IMG/VR virus record: IMGVR_UViG_3300023184_004431
Span: 1 to 38,922 of that record
Source of the DNA: a virus
DNA length: 38,922 nucleotides
Reading direction: 5' to 3' (one strand)
Positions 25,373 to 33,496 of this stretch are shown piece by piece. The notes under the pieces were generated by a model, which did no database searches, was not told the DNA's origin, and saw only the letters and a program-made list of their open reading frames with translations. The position numbers and the translations under genes were made by a program. Numbering within the stretch: position 1 is the first letter of the stretch; every line of letters begins with the position of its first letter.

Positions 25373-27186
25373 TAACAGTTAGTTTTATTTTGATAATTAT
25401 TAAATCCATTTAAACCATCTTCTTTATTTGTATAAGATTTTTCATTTCTTAAATAAAAATTAATGTTTTTAATGACGTAATGTATGTTATTAATAAATGG
25501 AAAATTTGTTCCATTCCCTTCCTGATCAATAAATCCATGATCATAAAGGTCTCTCCATTTCCAAAGTTTTTCTTTATCATCGTAAATAGCGTTCTCAGGT
25601 AAATTAATCAATGTATTTGGTTGTGTTACATCAAGTTTTGAGGTTTCAACATATGGAGATAATTCCCTTAACTTAACTCTGTAATGTGGTTGATAATAAT
25701 AACCAACGGGATTTGATTGTGATGCACCAGAATAAAAACTTGGTTGGTCTTGAAAATGATTGAATATTTGAACTCCACCTACAGTTTTTAAATGTGAAAA
25801 CTTATGAAATGTTTCACTTATAATTCTTTCCTTTAATTCTTTTCTATTATATTCAACAAATGCACCAGTCAATACCGTTCCCTTATTTAATTTATTTCCA
25901 CTTGTAAATCCTGTTGTGCCGTTATTACTTGTAAAACCAGATTTTGTTATAGAAGTTTCAGTATTACCTGTAAATTGATTATCCATCCAACTATCATGAA
26001 AATTAAATTTAAATCCTACTTTTGGTGGGTAATCAAATAAACCATTACTATTTTTAAAAATTGTTGTAACGTAAACCTCAGTTGGTGTATAACCTAAGTT
26101 ATTTGTTATACCTGATAATGAAAATGTATTTTTAAAATCAAATAATAAAGACTCTTGTCTATTTCTTTCCACCAAAACATCATTCTCACCTATTGTATTT
26201 TCAAATAATATTTTTCTTTCATCTTCCCATATTGAACTTTCAAATCCAACTTTATCTAAAATATAATCCTCAATTGTGGTTAATGTTTTATGTTTGTGTA
26301 CGTAATATGTTGATGTTGTTCCTGTTATATCATTTATATCAATACATCTCTTACCCAAAACAAAAGTAACTCCACTTAACGTATGACCGGAAGTAAATTC
26401 ACTTTTTAATAAATTTATTACATATTTTTCTGAATTATAAATTTCATTACCAATACTATCGACGTAAAAAATTTTATTATTTATTGATAACCCACTTAAC
26501 ATTGTTGATCCAGATAATATTATATGTTCTCCCTGTGAAATACCGTGTTCAACAGGTGATGTTAGTGTATAATAATTACCATTAGATTCAACTCTAAACG
26601 GTATACCATTTCCTGATACAAAATTATAATTTGTTCCACCCGATAATGTATAATTCATTGTAAATCCAGTATCATGTGAATGAACATAACTTAAATATAA
26701 ATTCCAATTTTTATATGGTGCATCTAATGACGACATAGTGGTATGTCCAGTATATCTTCCCACAGGTGTTCCTGTATCTAAAGTTATACTTGGAGCCACA
26801 CTTGAGTAACCAAGTGTTGATCCTGATGTTGGTGTTGTTTTTTCTCTTACAACATCATTTCTTAAAAATGCAAATTCATTATATGGTACAAATCCAATAT
26901 CACTTCCTGTACCGTCGCCTGATAAATAAAGATTCCTTAGTAATGGTTGGTATTGAGTATAACCTGAATACATGTTCCTAAATACCATTTTTATTTTACC
27001 ATAAATTTTATAATTAATAGATTTATTTCTTTCTTCATTAAATAAATCGGCCAAATTTAATATAATATCTTTGTCTCCTTCTCTTAATAATGTCTCATCA
27101 TTTTCTAATTTAACATTAAGATTTAAATCTTGTTCTTCTGCCTTAAAGTACCTTTTGGTTGGTAATAATATTTCTTTCTTTTCCAT
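25372..27186 (-). CDS. Putative virion structural protein
   Basis: A 604-residue Thr/Gly/Ser-rich protein of unknown family. The N-terminus is charged (MEKKEILLPTKRYFKAEEQD), the middle is beta-rich with SGST/TGHT turns, and a segment near the end (YYYQPHYRVKLRELSPYVET) is more conserved-looking. No membrane, signal or enzyme motif is visible. It is coupled by TAATG overlaps to both the 1254-residue gene upstream and the 290-residue gene downstream. Size, composition and neighbours indicate a baseplate or tail component; no specific homologue in T4 can be named from the sequence. Confidence 0.65.
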   Translation of the reverse strand: MEKKEILLPTKRYFKAEEQDLNLNVKLENDETLLREGDKDIILNLADLFNEERNKSINYKIYGKIKMVFRNMYSGYTQYQPLLRNLYLSGDGTGSDIGFVPYNEFAFLRNDVVREKTTPTSGSTLGYSSVAPSITLDTGTPVGRYTGHTTMSSLDAPYKNWNLYLSYVHSHDTGFTMNYTLSGGTNYNFVSGNGIPFRVESNGNYYTLTSPVEHGISQGEHIILSGSTMLSGLSINNKIFYVDSIGNEIYNSEKYVINLLKSEFTSGHTLSGVTFVLGKRCIDINDITGTTSTYYVHKHKTLTTIEDYILDKVGFESSIWEDERKILFENTIGENDVLVERNRQESLLFDFKNTFSLSGITNNLGYTPTEVYVTTIFKNSNGLFDYPPKVGFKFNFHDSWMDNQFTGNTETSITKSGFTSNNGTTGFTSGNKLNKGTVLTGAFVEYNRKELKERIISETFHKFSHLKTVGGVQIFNHFQDQPSFYSGASQSNPVGYYYQPHYRVKLRELSPYVETSKLDVTQPNTLINLPENAIYDDKEKLWKWRDLYDHGFIDQEGNGTNFPFINNIHYVIKNINFYLRNEKSYTNKEDGLNGFNNYQNKTNC

Positions 27187-30100
27187 TATTCAGCGGATGG
27201 GAATGCCCCTTTAGGACCAAATAGGTCAATAAATTTATCAAGCCCCGTTTTACCGGCTTTCAGTCCAAAATAAAATTGGTATGGTGTGGATAGTATTTGT
27301 TTTGTACCACTATAATAATCTTGTCTTTGTGGTAATATAAAATCAACTCCTGTGTTCCAAGGTATTGTTTGCCACGTTCCCGCCGTACCATAACGAATAT
27401 ATAATGTACCACTAGTTGGATTATTAATTTCGTTTGATGAACTCTTTAGTACTGTATATCCAGGATATTCTGAATTATATGTTGTATGTGTTGATCCTGA
27501 TGGTATTATAACATCAAACTCAATTTCATTTGTTAAATTCATACCAGTTATTGTTAAACCACTGAATGTATTTGTCATAGGTAATAATAGATATTTGTCG
27601 GATGGATCATCATTAACTCCTGTTAAAGTATAACCATATGTCATACCTTGTAACGGTTGTAATTGAATTGAATTATAATCCCATGACTGATCATCAGAAG
27701 TTGCTTCACTTGTTCCACCAAATCCAGTTCCTTTTTTATCCCATAAATAAAATGGAACTTTTTGTGATGATTCAGTTAATCTTCCTGGTTCATTTAAACA
27801 TGATCTAACTCTTTCACCATCTTCATCTAATTCTAATGTTACAGGTAATGGTCCCCAATATCCATCTTTTTTAAACACATTTGGATAAAAATCGGGATCT
27901 AAAATTTGATATGAATATCCAATGTATTTTGGGCTTTGTAAATCAAACTCTTCAATTCCCGCTTCATTATTAATTGAAATTAACTGTAGTAAATCTCCAT
28001 CAAATACATTTTGAAAATTTTGAGTTGTAAAACCTCCATTGTCAAAAAAGTTATTTACATTAAAAGTATTATTACTTACATCCATTCTATAGTTAATCGC
28101 CAATCCCATTAATTCACCAAAACTTTTAAATGATGTTGGTCCGATTGATCGTGAAACTGAACAATTGGGATCTAAATTTTTATCAATACAAATTTCTTTA
28201 ATAAATTCATCTCTTGGTCCTAAATCAACGATAGTTGTTGGGGTTCCGAGTGTACTATTAGATCTCGTAAATGTTGATCCATCACTACTACTAAAAGCCG
28301 AACGATAGTAAAATCTATTTGGACCCTCGACAAATCTTACAACATTTCTACAATATTTTATCGCACTTTCAATTCCTTTATTAACCTTTTTTGCTTTAAA
28401 TTGAAAGAAATATAAAGATCCTGATAACCAATTATCTATAAAACTATAGTTAACGATTCCACCACAAAATAATTTACCTATTCTTTTTCTTCTATAGTAT
28501 TCTTTTAAAACATTTGTTAATCTTGTTGATGATTGTGTTCCTGGTACAATATAAAACACCCCATTTGCAAATTCACTTCTAAAGCTTGGTGTTGCTGTAA
28601 ATAAATAATGAACTTCACCTTCCATATCTCTACATTGTGCCAAACCATTTATTGGTGGTCCATATGGATCACTTCCAGTTACTCCTGTTCCCTGTCCTGC
28701 AATTAGTGTTGACACCACGTCATCACCAGCAGATAATGTTGCTTTATATGTTCTAGTTGCACCGGCAGACACAAAATAACCGGTTGCTAATGTTTCATCA
28801 TACAATGTGTCATATATTTCACAACCTGATTCTAACGAAATTGTACTACCGGTAGAATTTGATTCAAATTGTGATATTTGTCTAATGTTAACACTATATT
28901 CTATTGCACTTGTAAAAGAACCATCTCTATCGTTTAAGTAATATGTACCACCACTATATAAAATATATGGTGTACCATAACTTGTATTATCTATAAAAGT
29001 AACATTACCATTATACTCTAACACATATAAAGTTTGATTTGATGTTAGATATGAATAATCTCCGTCATTAATAAATGTTGCCGTGTCACATGTTGGTGAA
29101 GTGTAACCTGTATATTTTTTTAAATCCGATAATGGTAGAAATCTATCAAATGTATTGTCAGTTGATCCCGTTAATTTTATTGTTGCAACTTTACAATTTA
29201 CTTTTGGTGTTGTGTCACCTCCTCCTCCCGCACTTGTTAAATCACCTGTGTCACATTCGTCACACTCTGGATAATTTATTAATGATAACTTTGAGGTATT
29301 ATTAACTTGTAATAAGCTTGTGGACCTTCTTAAACCTCTACCCGCACTTTTTGCACCGTAGTCAATTAATAATTCACCTAAAGGACCTAACACATCTTTA
29401 ACTAAAAAATTTAAAGCTTGTAACACAATCCATTTAATAACATAATCTAAAGACAATAAAAAATCCGCAATTAACAATGTGAATGTATAATTCTTAGTTC
29501 CAAAATTTACCGGTGGTGTCACATTTTCTGTACAATCCTCTTCTTCACTTGGTACTAATTCTTTTAACCCCAAATATTGATTTTTTCCAAATACGCCATT
29601 ATTAACATACGAAGATTGTAAAGACGATACCGTATAAACTTTATTATAATTAAATCTATAAAAATAATCTCTCGGATAAAATTGACCTCCTTCATTATAT
29701 AAAATACCGTGATTAGAATTTACACTAACAGCATTTGTTGGATATCCACTCCATTCTGTACCAAAATAATATGAACTATTTATGTCATTTTGATATTCCC
29801 TAATATTTGGGACTAGATAATCGGCATTGTTTCTGGATCGTTCAACTCCCTTATCGTTTAAATTAAATCTAAACCGATAACACGCCGATGTTGCAATACC
29901 TTTATTTGGATCATTTGTATATTCGTTCTCTCCAAATTCATTAGTAATCACATAATCCATATTCATTTCTAATGGTAAAACAAATCCTCCATCATCTGGC
30001 ACATCTTCATCAATTGGAAGATATTCCAAATAAGGTTTACCTGTATCATCTTTGATTGGTAGAAATCTAATCGCCTCAATATTTGCGGATTTTGCTGTTA

Positions 30101-30950
30101 AGTCACATTTTCTACCCATTTTTTTCTTTGGGGTGCAATTCTTATTAATTGCATTTTTACCGTTATCCGTGTAAACGCCTCCTATTAGATAAGCCGTTGG
30201 TTTTATATTAACACCTTTATCCGATAAATCAAAATCACTTCTTGTAATCCCTATCTCACATAAATCTTCATTTCCCCAAAATGGATAAACCTCTATTATT
30301 TTATCAAAACTCACAATTTGTGGTAATGAATCTAAATCCTCTGATGATTTAAATGAATATTTGTTTTTAAATCCATCAACGCCAATACCTAATCTTTGTA
30401 AATCATATGGTCTTAATGAGAAACAACCGATGTCAGATAGATCTACATCAACGTGTATTGTTTGATTACCTACCGGTACACCCCATATCATGAAGTCACC
30501 AGAACTATTTGTTTTTACAGTAAACTTATAATATTTTTCATATACCTCTAAAACTTCTTCTCTTGTTAAAATATCACTTTGATCGGGAAATGTTCCAGTT
30601 GCTGCATGTCCCCCGTGTTGTTGTCTTGACGGTAATAAATTATATCTATAATTAGAATCGTCTTTATCGGTAACTTCTTTATACGGGTATAGTTTTGATA
30701 TTACGGGATCATTTTCATCTTCAGTATCTAAAGGTATAAAAATTGAAACACGAGCATTACCAAGTCCAAAACCATTGTTTGCCGTAATTCTACCGCAAAC
30801 AACACCATAGTCAGAACATATTGACGTATAAATTTCCTGTTGGGAAAATTTTAGAGATAAAATCTCCAATACGTCAAAATCTTGTTTTAACTCAACTGTA
30901 ATCTTTTGATCAACCCCGATATTAGTTGAAATTCTGTGTTTTTGCATCAT
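27186..30950 (-). CDS. Large baseplate/tail protein with carboxypeptidase regulatory-like domain
   Basis: A 1254-residue protein. The N-terminal ~180 residues contain a carboxypeptidase-regulatory-like (CarboxypepD_reg, Ig-like) fold signature: VVCGRITANNGFGLGNARVS (about 48-67), then FTVKTNSSGDFMIWGVPVGN, which is the typical 'variation-of-theme strand, polar turn, G-x-F/Y-x-I-x-x-V-P-x-G' pattern. The rest is long, with a Cys-containing middle (about 540-580, ECDECDTGD) and many Ser/Thr/Gly turns, and I do not recognise it. It follows the baseplate J-like gene after a 55-base gap holding a TATTTATT motif 6 bases before the ATG. The position right after gp25 and gp6 homologues points to a baseplate wedge or peripheral baseplate protein. 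Two ATGs in tandem (MM) make the exact start uncertain by one codon. Confidence 0.72.
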   Translation of the reverse strand: MMQKHRISTNIGVDQKITVELKQDFDVLEILSLKFSQQEIYTSICSDYGVVCGRITANNGFGLGNARVSIFIPLDTEDENDPVISKLYPYKEVTDKDDSNYRYNLLPSRQQHGGHAATGTFPDQSDILTREEVLEVYEKYYKFTVKTNSSGDFMIWGVPVGNQTIHVDVDLSDIGCFSLRPYDLQRLGIGVDGFKNKYSFKSSEDLDSLPQIVSFDKIIEVYPFWGNEDLCEIGITRSDFDLSDKGVNIKPTAYLIGGVYTDNGKNAINKNCTPKKKMGRKCDLTAKSANIEAIRFLPIKDDTGKPYLEYLPIDEDVPDDGGFVLPLEMNMDYVITNEFGENEYTNDPNKGIATSACYRFRFNLNDKGVERSRNNADYLVPNIREYQNDINSSYYFGTEWSGYPTNAVSVNSNHGILYNEGGQFYPRDYFYRFNYNKVYTVSSLQSSYVNNGVFGKNQYLGLKELVPSEEEDCTENVTPPVNFGTKNYTFTLLIADFLLSLDYVIKWIVLQALNFLVKDVLGPLGELLIDYGAKSAGRGLRRSTSLLQVNNTSKLSLINYPECDECDTGDLTSAGGGGDTTPKVNCKVATIKLTGSTDNTFDRFLPLSDLKKYTGYTSPTCDTATFINDGDYSYLTSNQTLYVLEYNGNVTFIDNTSYGTPYILYSGGTYYLNDRDGSFTSAIEYSVNIRQISQFESNSTGSTISLESGCEIYDTLYDETLATGYFVSAGATRTYKATLSAGDDVVSTLIAGQGTGVTGSDPYGPPINGLAQCRDMEGEVHYLFTATPSFRSEFANGVFYIVPGTQSSTRLTNVLKEYYRRKRIGKLFCGGIVNYSFIDNWLSGSLYFFQFKAKKVNKGIESAIKYCRNVVRFVEGPNRFYYRSAFSSSDGSTFTRSNSTLGTPTTIVDLGPRDEFIKEICIDKNLDPNCSVSRSIGPTSFKSFGELMGLAINYRMDVSNNTFNVNNFFDNGGFTTQNFQNVFDGDLLQLISINNEAGIEEFDLQSPKYIGYSYQILDPDFYPNVFKKDGYWGPLPVTLELDEDGERVRSCLNEPGRLTESSQKVPFYLWDKKGTGFGGTSEATSDDQSWDYNSIQLQPLQGMTYGYTLTGVNDDPSDKYLLLPMTNTFSGLTITGMNLTNEIEFDVIIPSGSTHTTYNSEYPGYTVLKSSSNEINNPTSGTLYIRYGTAGTWQTIPWNTGVDFILPQRQDYYSGTKQILSTPYQFYFGLKAGKTGLDKFIDLFGPKGAFPSAE

Positions 30951-30956
30951 TCTTAT

Positions 30957-30964
30957 AATAAATA
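30957..30964 (-). promoter_or_regulatory. TATTTATT motif before 1254-residue gene
   Basis: Coding strand CTATTTATT-ATAAGA-ATG, a one-base variant of the recurring octamer, in a 55-base gap. Confidence 0.38.
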
Positions 30965-31005
30965 GAAACTATGTGATTTTCTATATATTATAACGAAAAA
31001 ACATT

Positions 31006-32838
31006 TTAATATGTAGTCGTTCCTAAAGTTTTAGTTCTCACCTTAATATCTACATTTGGAAATCTGATTTGAAAAATTTGGTTAGATTTCATGAATATGA
31101 TGTTATCTGATTGTGCGATCTCTTTAGTATTACTATCCTTATACGGTTGTGACACTTGAGCGGATGAATAATCTCCACCTATTTTATTAAAAACTCTTGT
31201 TTCAATTACGTTTATGACTCCTGAAACACTACCTACAATTTTATTTAATGCTCCAACAAATAATGGGTCACCCATTTTACGTTTAGTATAATCAAAATAT
31301 GTAATAACATCATTAATGACCGTTTGAATAATATCAGATTGATTTGCGTTTTTATCAATGTTTAAATCTATTTCCAATCCAAAATCTATAACTTCTCCAC
31401 TCACAATATCAATATAATCGTTAATCATTTTATATTCAGAAAGATAAGATAAGATATTGGATTTTAATGTGTTAGAAACTGTATCAGTAAGATTACCCTT
31501 ATCATCATATGATAACAATTTAATTCTAATCTTATTATCTTCTTCCATTACATTAACTTTAGCCGGTGCACCGTATGTGGATGGCATTGTCTCAATCAAT
31601 GATTTATAATCATTTAGAGTAACCGCTCTATTTTGTGCTGCAAAATTATAGGAAACCATATTACGAATTTCCTCAATTGTAGGTGCGTCCGCACCACCAA
31701 CTGCTGGTGTGATATTTGTAACACGTAATGATTGTACAACACTTGAATTCTTGGTTGATATCGGTCCACTAACATTAAACTCTACGTCGTCAACACTTGT
31801 AATAACATTTACACCTAAGTTACTATCCTTACCTCCACCTACACGATATTGTACAAATAATGTTGTGTTAAGTTTTGGTGTTCCACCTAAAGATAAATTA
31901 TTAAGATAACTCGCCAAGTTTACTTTTAATTGACCTGTCATATAATTATCCAAATTATCTAATGGATTAACAGTACCTGAACCAAAGGTTAATGAAAAAT
32001 AGTTTTCAGGGGTATATTCAGTTACAAATTTATTATTAACATCAATAAAGGTACCCGCTGTAAAGTTATTAGTATCAGAAACCGCCGTTGGGTCTGGAAC
32101 AAAAACTTTATCTTGAATTAATGATTTAACTTCATACCATTTATTTGTTGTACTTGAAAACTCACTTGTTGTTGGGTTACTAGCAAAGTTTGTACCGTCT
32201 TTATGTATAACCGATGTTACTCCCAATACATTTTGTTCAGGTAGATATAACTTTAAAAAAGGTTTTTGATCTATTTGATTTATAACTCTTCTATATATTT
32301 TAGTGATACCGTTAACAACCGCTTCTCTTTTAGTAATCGTATATGAAATTAATTTATTATTAGAATCAAAATTTGGTATTTTTAATCTATTAGGTTCACC
32401 TTTCTTATTAAAAGGAACTGAAAAATCAATATCGTCAATTGTTTCAAAAATCTGTCCTCCTCCTGAAACTTGAGCTCCACCTTTTAAAATTCCCAAATAT
32501 CTTGTATCTTCTTTATCTCCTCTTACGTCAACAGTAATAGAAAAATCACACAACGCAACTGAAGGTCTAACTCCAGGTAATCTTAAACCATATGTTTTTG
32601 CAATATGATATAATGATTGTCTTTGTTGTGCAAAATCCAACATAGTTTCTTGCCAAACTCTATCAATATGAAAGTGTAAATTATCTGCAACGGCAGCATT
32701 TATATCTAATAATACAGAATATATTGATGCGTCGTTAAAGTTCTTAACTAAATCGGGATAGTAGTTTTTGGTTAATGTTACCAACTCATTTCTTAATCCC
32801 TGGAAATCTCTGGTTGCGTATGATATTTGTTTACTCAT
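31006..32838 (-). CDS. Baseplate wedge protein, gp6/baseplate J-like
   Basis: A 610-residue protein matching the T4 gp6 / baseplate J family by N-terminal pattern: ISYATRDFQGLRNELVTLTK (5-24), NYYPDLVKNFNDASIYSVLL and DINAAVADNLHFHIDRVWQE, followed by LYHIAKTYGLRLPG. The later part has the baseplate J-like segment VTLNDYKSLIETMPSTYGAP and an EVIDFGLEIDLNID strand typical of the C-terminal domain. Length is close to T4 gp6 (660). In T4 it forms the inner baseplate ring and holds the wedges together. It is directly preceded by the gp25-like gene (one base gap), which is also the order of wedge genes in many contractile systems. It is therefore part of a contractile-tail baseplate module. Confidence 0.88.
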   Translation of the reverse strand: MSKQISYATRDFQGLRNELVTLTKNYYPDLVKNFNDASIYSVLLDINAAVADNLHFHIDRVWQETMLDFAQQRQSLYHIAKTYGLRLPGVRPSVALCDFSITVDVRGDKEDTRYLGILKGGAQVSGGGQIFETIDDIDFSVPFNKKGEPNRLKIPNFDSNNKLISYTITKREAVVNGITKIYRRVINQIDQKPFLKLYLPEQNVLGVTSVIHKDGTNFASNPTTSEFSSTTNKWYEVKSLIQDKVFVPDPTAVSDTNNFTAGTFIDVNNKFVTEYTPENYFSLTFGSGTVNPLDNLDNYMTGQLKVNLASYLNNLSLGGTPKLNTTLFVQYRVGGGKDSNLGVNVITSVDDVEFNVSGPISTKNSSVVQSLRVTNITPAVGGADAPTIEEIRNMVSYNFAAQNRAVTLNDYKSLIETMPSTYGAPAKVNVMEEDNKIRIKLLSYDDKGNLTDTVSNTLKSNILSYLSEYKMINDYIDIVSGEVIDFGLEIDLNIDKNANQSDIIQTVINDVITYFDYTKRKMGDPLFVGALNKIVGSVSGVINVIETRVFNKIGGDYSSAQVSQPYKDSNTKEIAQSDNIIFMKSNQIFQIRFPNVDIKVRTKTLGTTTY

Positions 32839-32839
32839 T

Positions 32840-33292
32840 TTATATGTTTAAAATTATAAAGTCCGATGTTGTAAAAGCCCCGTTATTTACTGTGTAGTCA
32901 ATTTTAACTACTGCGGTATATGGTTTTGTTGATTCTTCTGATACTCTAAATAACCTTTCATCTTCTTCCTGTGAAAAACTTCTTTCTTTATTTGGGTCAT
33001 CTTCGGCGGACACTATTGAAATAGAATTAATTTCCAAATTTGGTATGTACTTCTTTACACCCTCCCTAATTTCTTCTTCAATTAAATTATGAGTAACAAA
33101 ATCGTTCTGATCAAAGATAAATTCATACATTCTTGTTCCAAAATCAGGTAAGTAATATCTACTACCTCTCCTTGTTAAAATAAGATGTATTAAGTTAGCT
33201 CTAATTTCCTTTTCAGGGATTTCTGTCATATTCAGATAATCTCCCTTGGAACTGTCTCTAAATGGATAATCAATACCGTATGTTGTCGCCAT
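32840..33292 (-). CDS. Baseplate wedge protein, gp25-like (lysozyme-like fold)
   Basis: A 150-residue protein of the T4 gp25 / GPW family, which connects baseplate wedges to the sheath. The signature segment is EIRANLIHLILTRRGSRYYL followed by PDFGTRMYEFIFDQND, with the typical RRGxR...P(D/E)FG. A later strand (VSAEDDPNKE, then YTAVVKIDYTVN) completes the fold. I start it at ATG 33292; a reading from a TTG two codons upstream (33298) is possible but less likely. The chosen ATG lies exactly 4 bases after a TATTTATT motif with a GAAT spacer, as for the 602-residue gene. It is the first gene of the structural block. Confidence 0.88.
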   Translation of the reverse strand: MATTYGIDYPFRDSSKGDYLNMTEIPEKEIRANLIHLILTRRGSRYYLPDFGTRMYEFIFDQNDFVTHNLIEEEIREGVKKYIPNLEINSISIVSAEDDPNKERSFSQEEDERLFRVSEESTKPYTAVVKIDYTVNNGAFTTSDFIILNI

Positions 33293-33296
33293 ATTC

Positions 33297-33304
33297 AATA
33301 AATA
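33297..33304 (-). promoter_or_regulatory. TATTTATT motif, 4 bases before gp25-like ATG
   Basis: Coding strand TATTTATT-GAAT-ATG at the head of the structural gene block. It is a plausible late promoter because it separates replication from structural genes. Confidence 0.45.
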
Positions 33305-33322
33305 TAAACAAACACAAAATGG

Positions 33323-33496
33323 TTATGTATCCTCTTTTATTTTTGGGTTCCCTTTAATAATATGTGGGGGGTCATAGGGGCAATTTGCACACCCATTGGA
33401 ACAACAATACCCTCGTTTCTGTAAAAACAAAGAAGTCAGGACCATAAGCCCCGACTTCTCATCTATGTAATAATCTACTCCTTCCTCTAATTTCAT
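33323..33496 (-). CDS. 57-residue Cys-rich protein, DUF5522-like
   Basis: A short gene that is easily missed. Its ATG overlaps the stop of the ribonucleotide reductase gene (TAATG at 33494-33498) and it ends with TAA at 33323-33325. The 57-residue product begins MKLEEGVDYYIDEKSGLMVL and has a central RGYCCSNGCANCPYDPP (28-44) with four cysteines: Cys31, Cys32, Cys36 and Cys39. The YYI...GLMVLT...KRGYCCxNGCxxCPY order matches the small DUF5522 proteins of Bacteroidetes, probably metal- or redox-active, of unknown function. Coupling to a cysteine-radical reductase could mean a redox role, but that is speculation. A terminator-like hairpin (33431-33459) lies within the coding sequence. Confidence 0.82.
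   Translation of the reverse strand: MKLEEGVDYYIDEKSGLMVLTSLFLQKRGYCCSNGCANCPYDPPHIIKGNPKIKEDT
33423..33459 (-). terminator. Intrinsic terminator-like hairpin inside the DUF5522-like gene
   Basis: On the minus strand AGAAGTCGGGG / TCCTGACTTCT form an 11-bp stem (two G-U pairs) around a 7-base loop, followed by TTGTTTTTAC. It starts 37 bases after the reductase stop codon and overlaps codons of the small gene. The G-U pairs fit RNA from this strand only. Confidence 0.6.

Noticed and set aside
33293-33298. TTG start two codons upstream of the gp25-like gene
   Set aside because: The ATG at 33292 has the same 4-base spacing to the upstream octamer as other structural genes.
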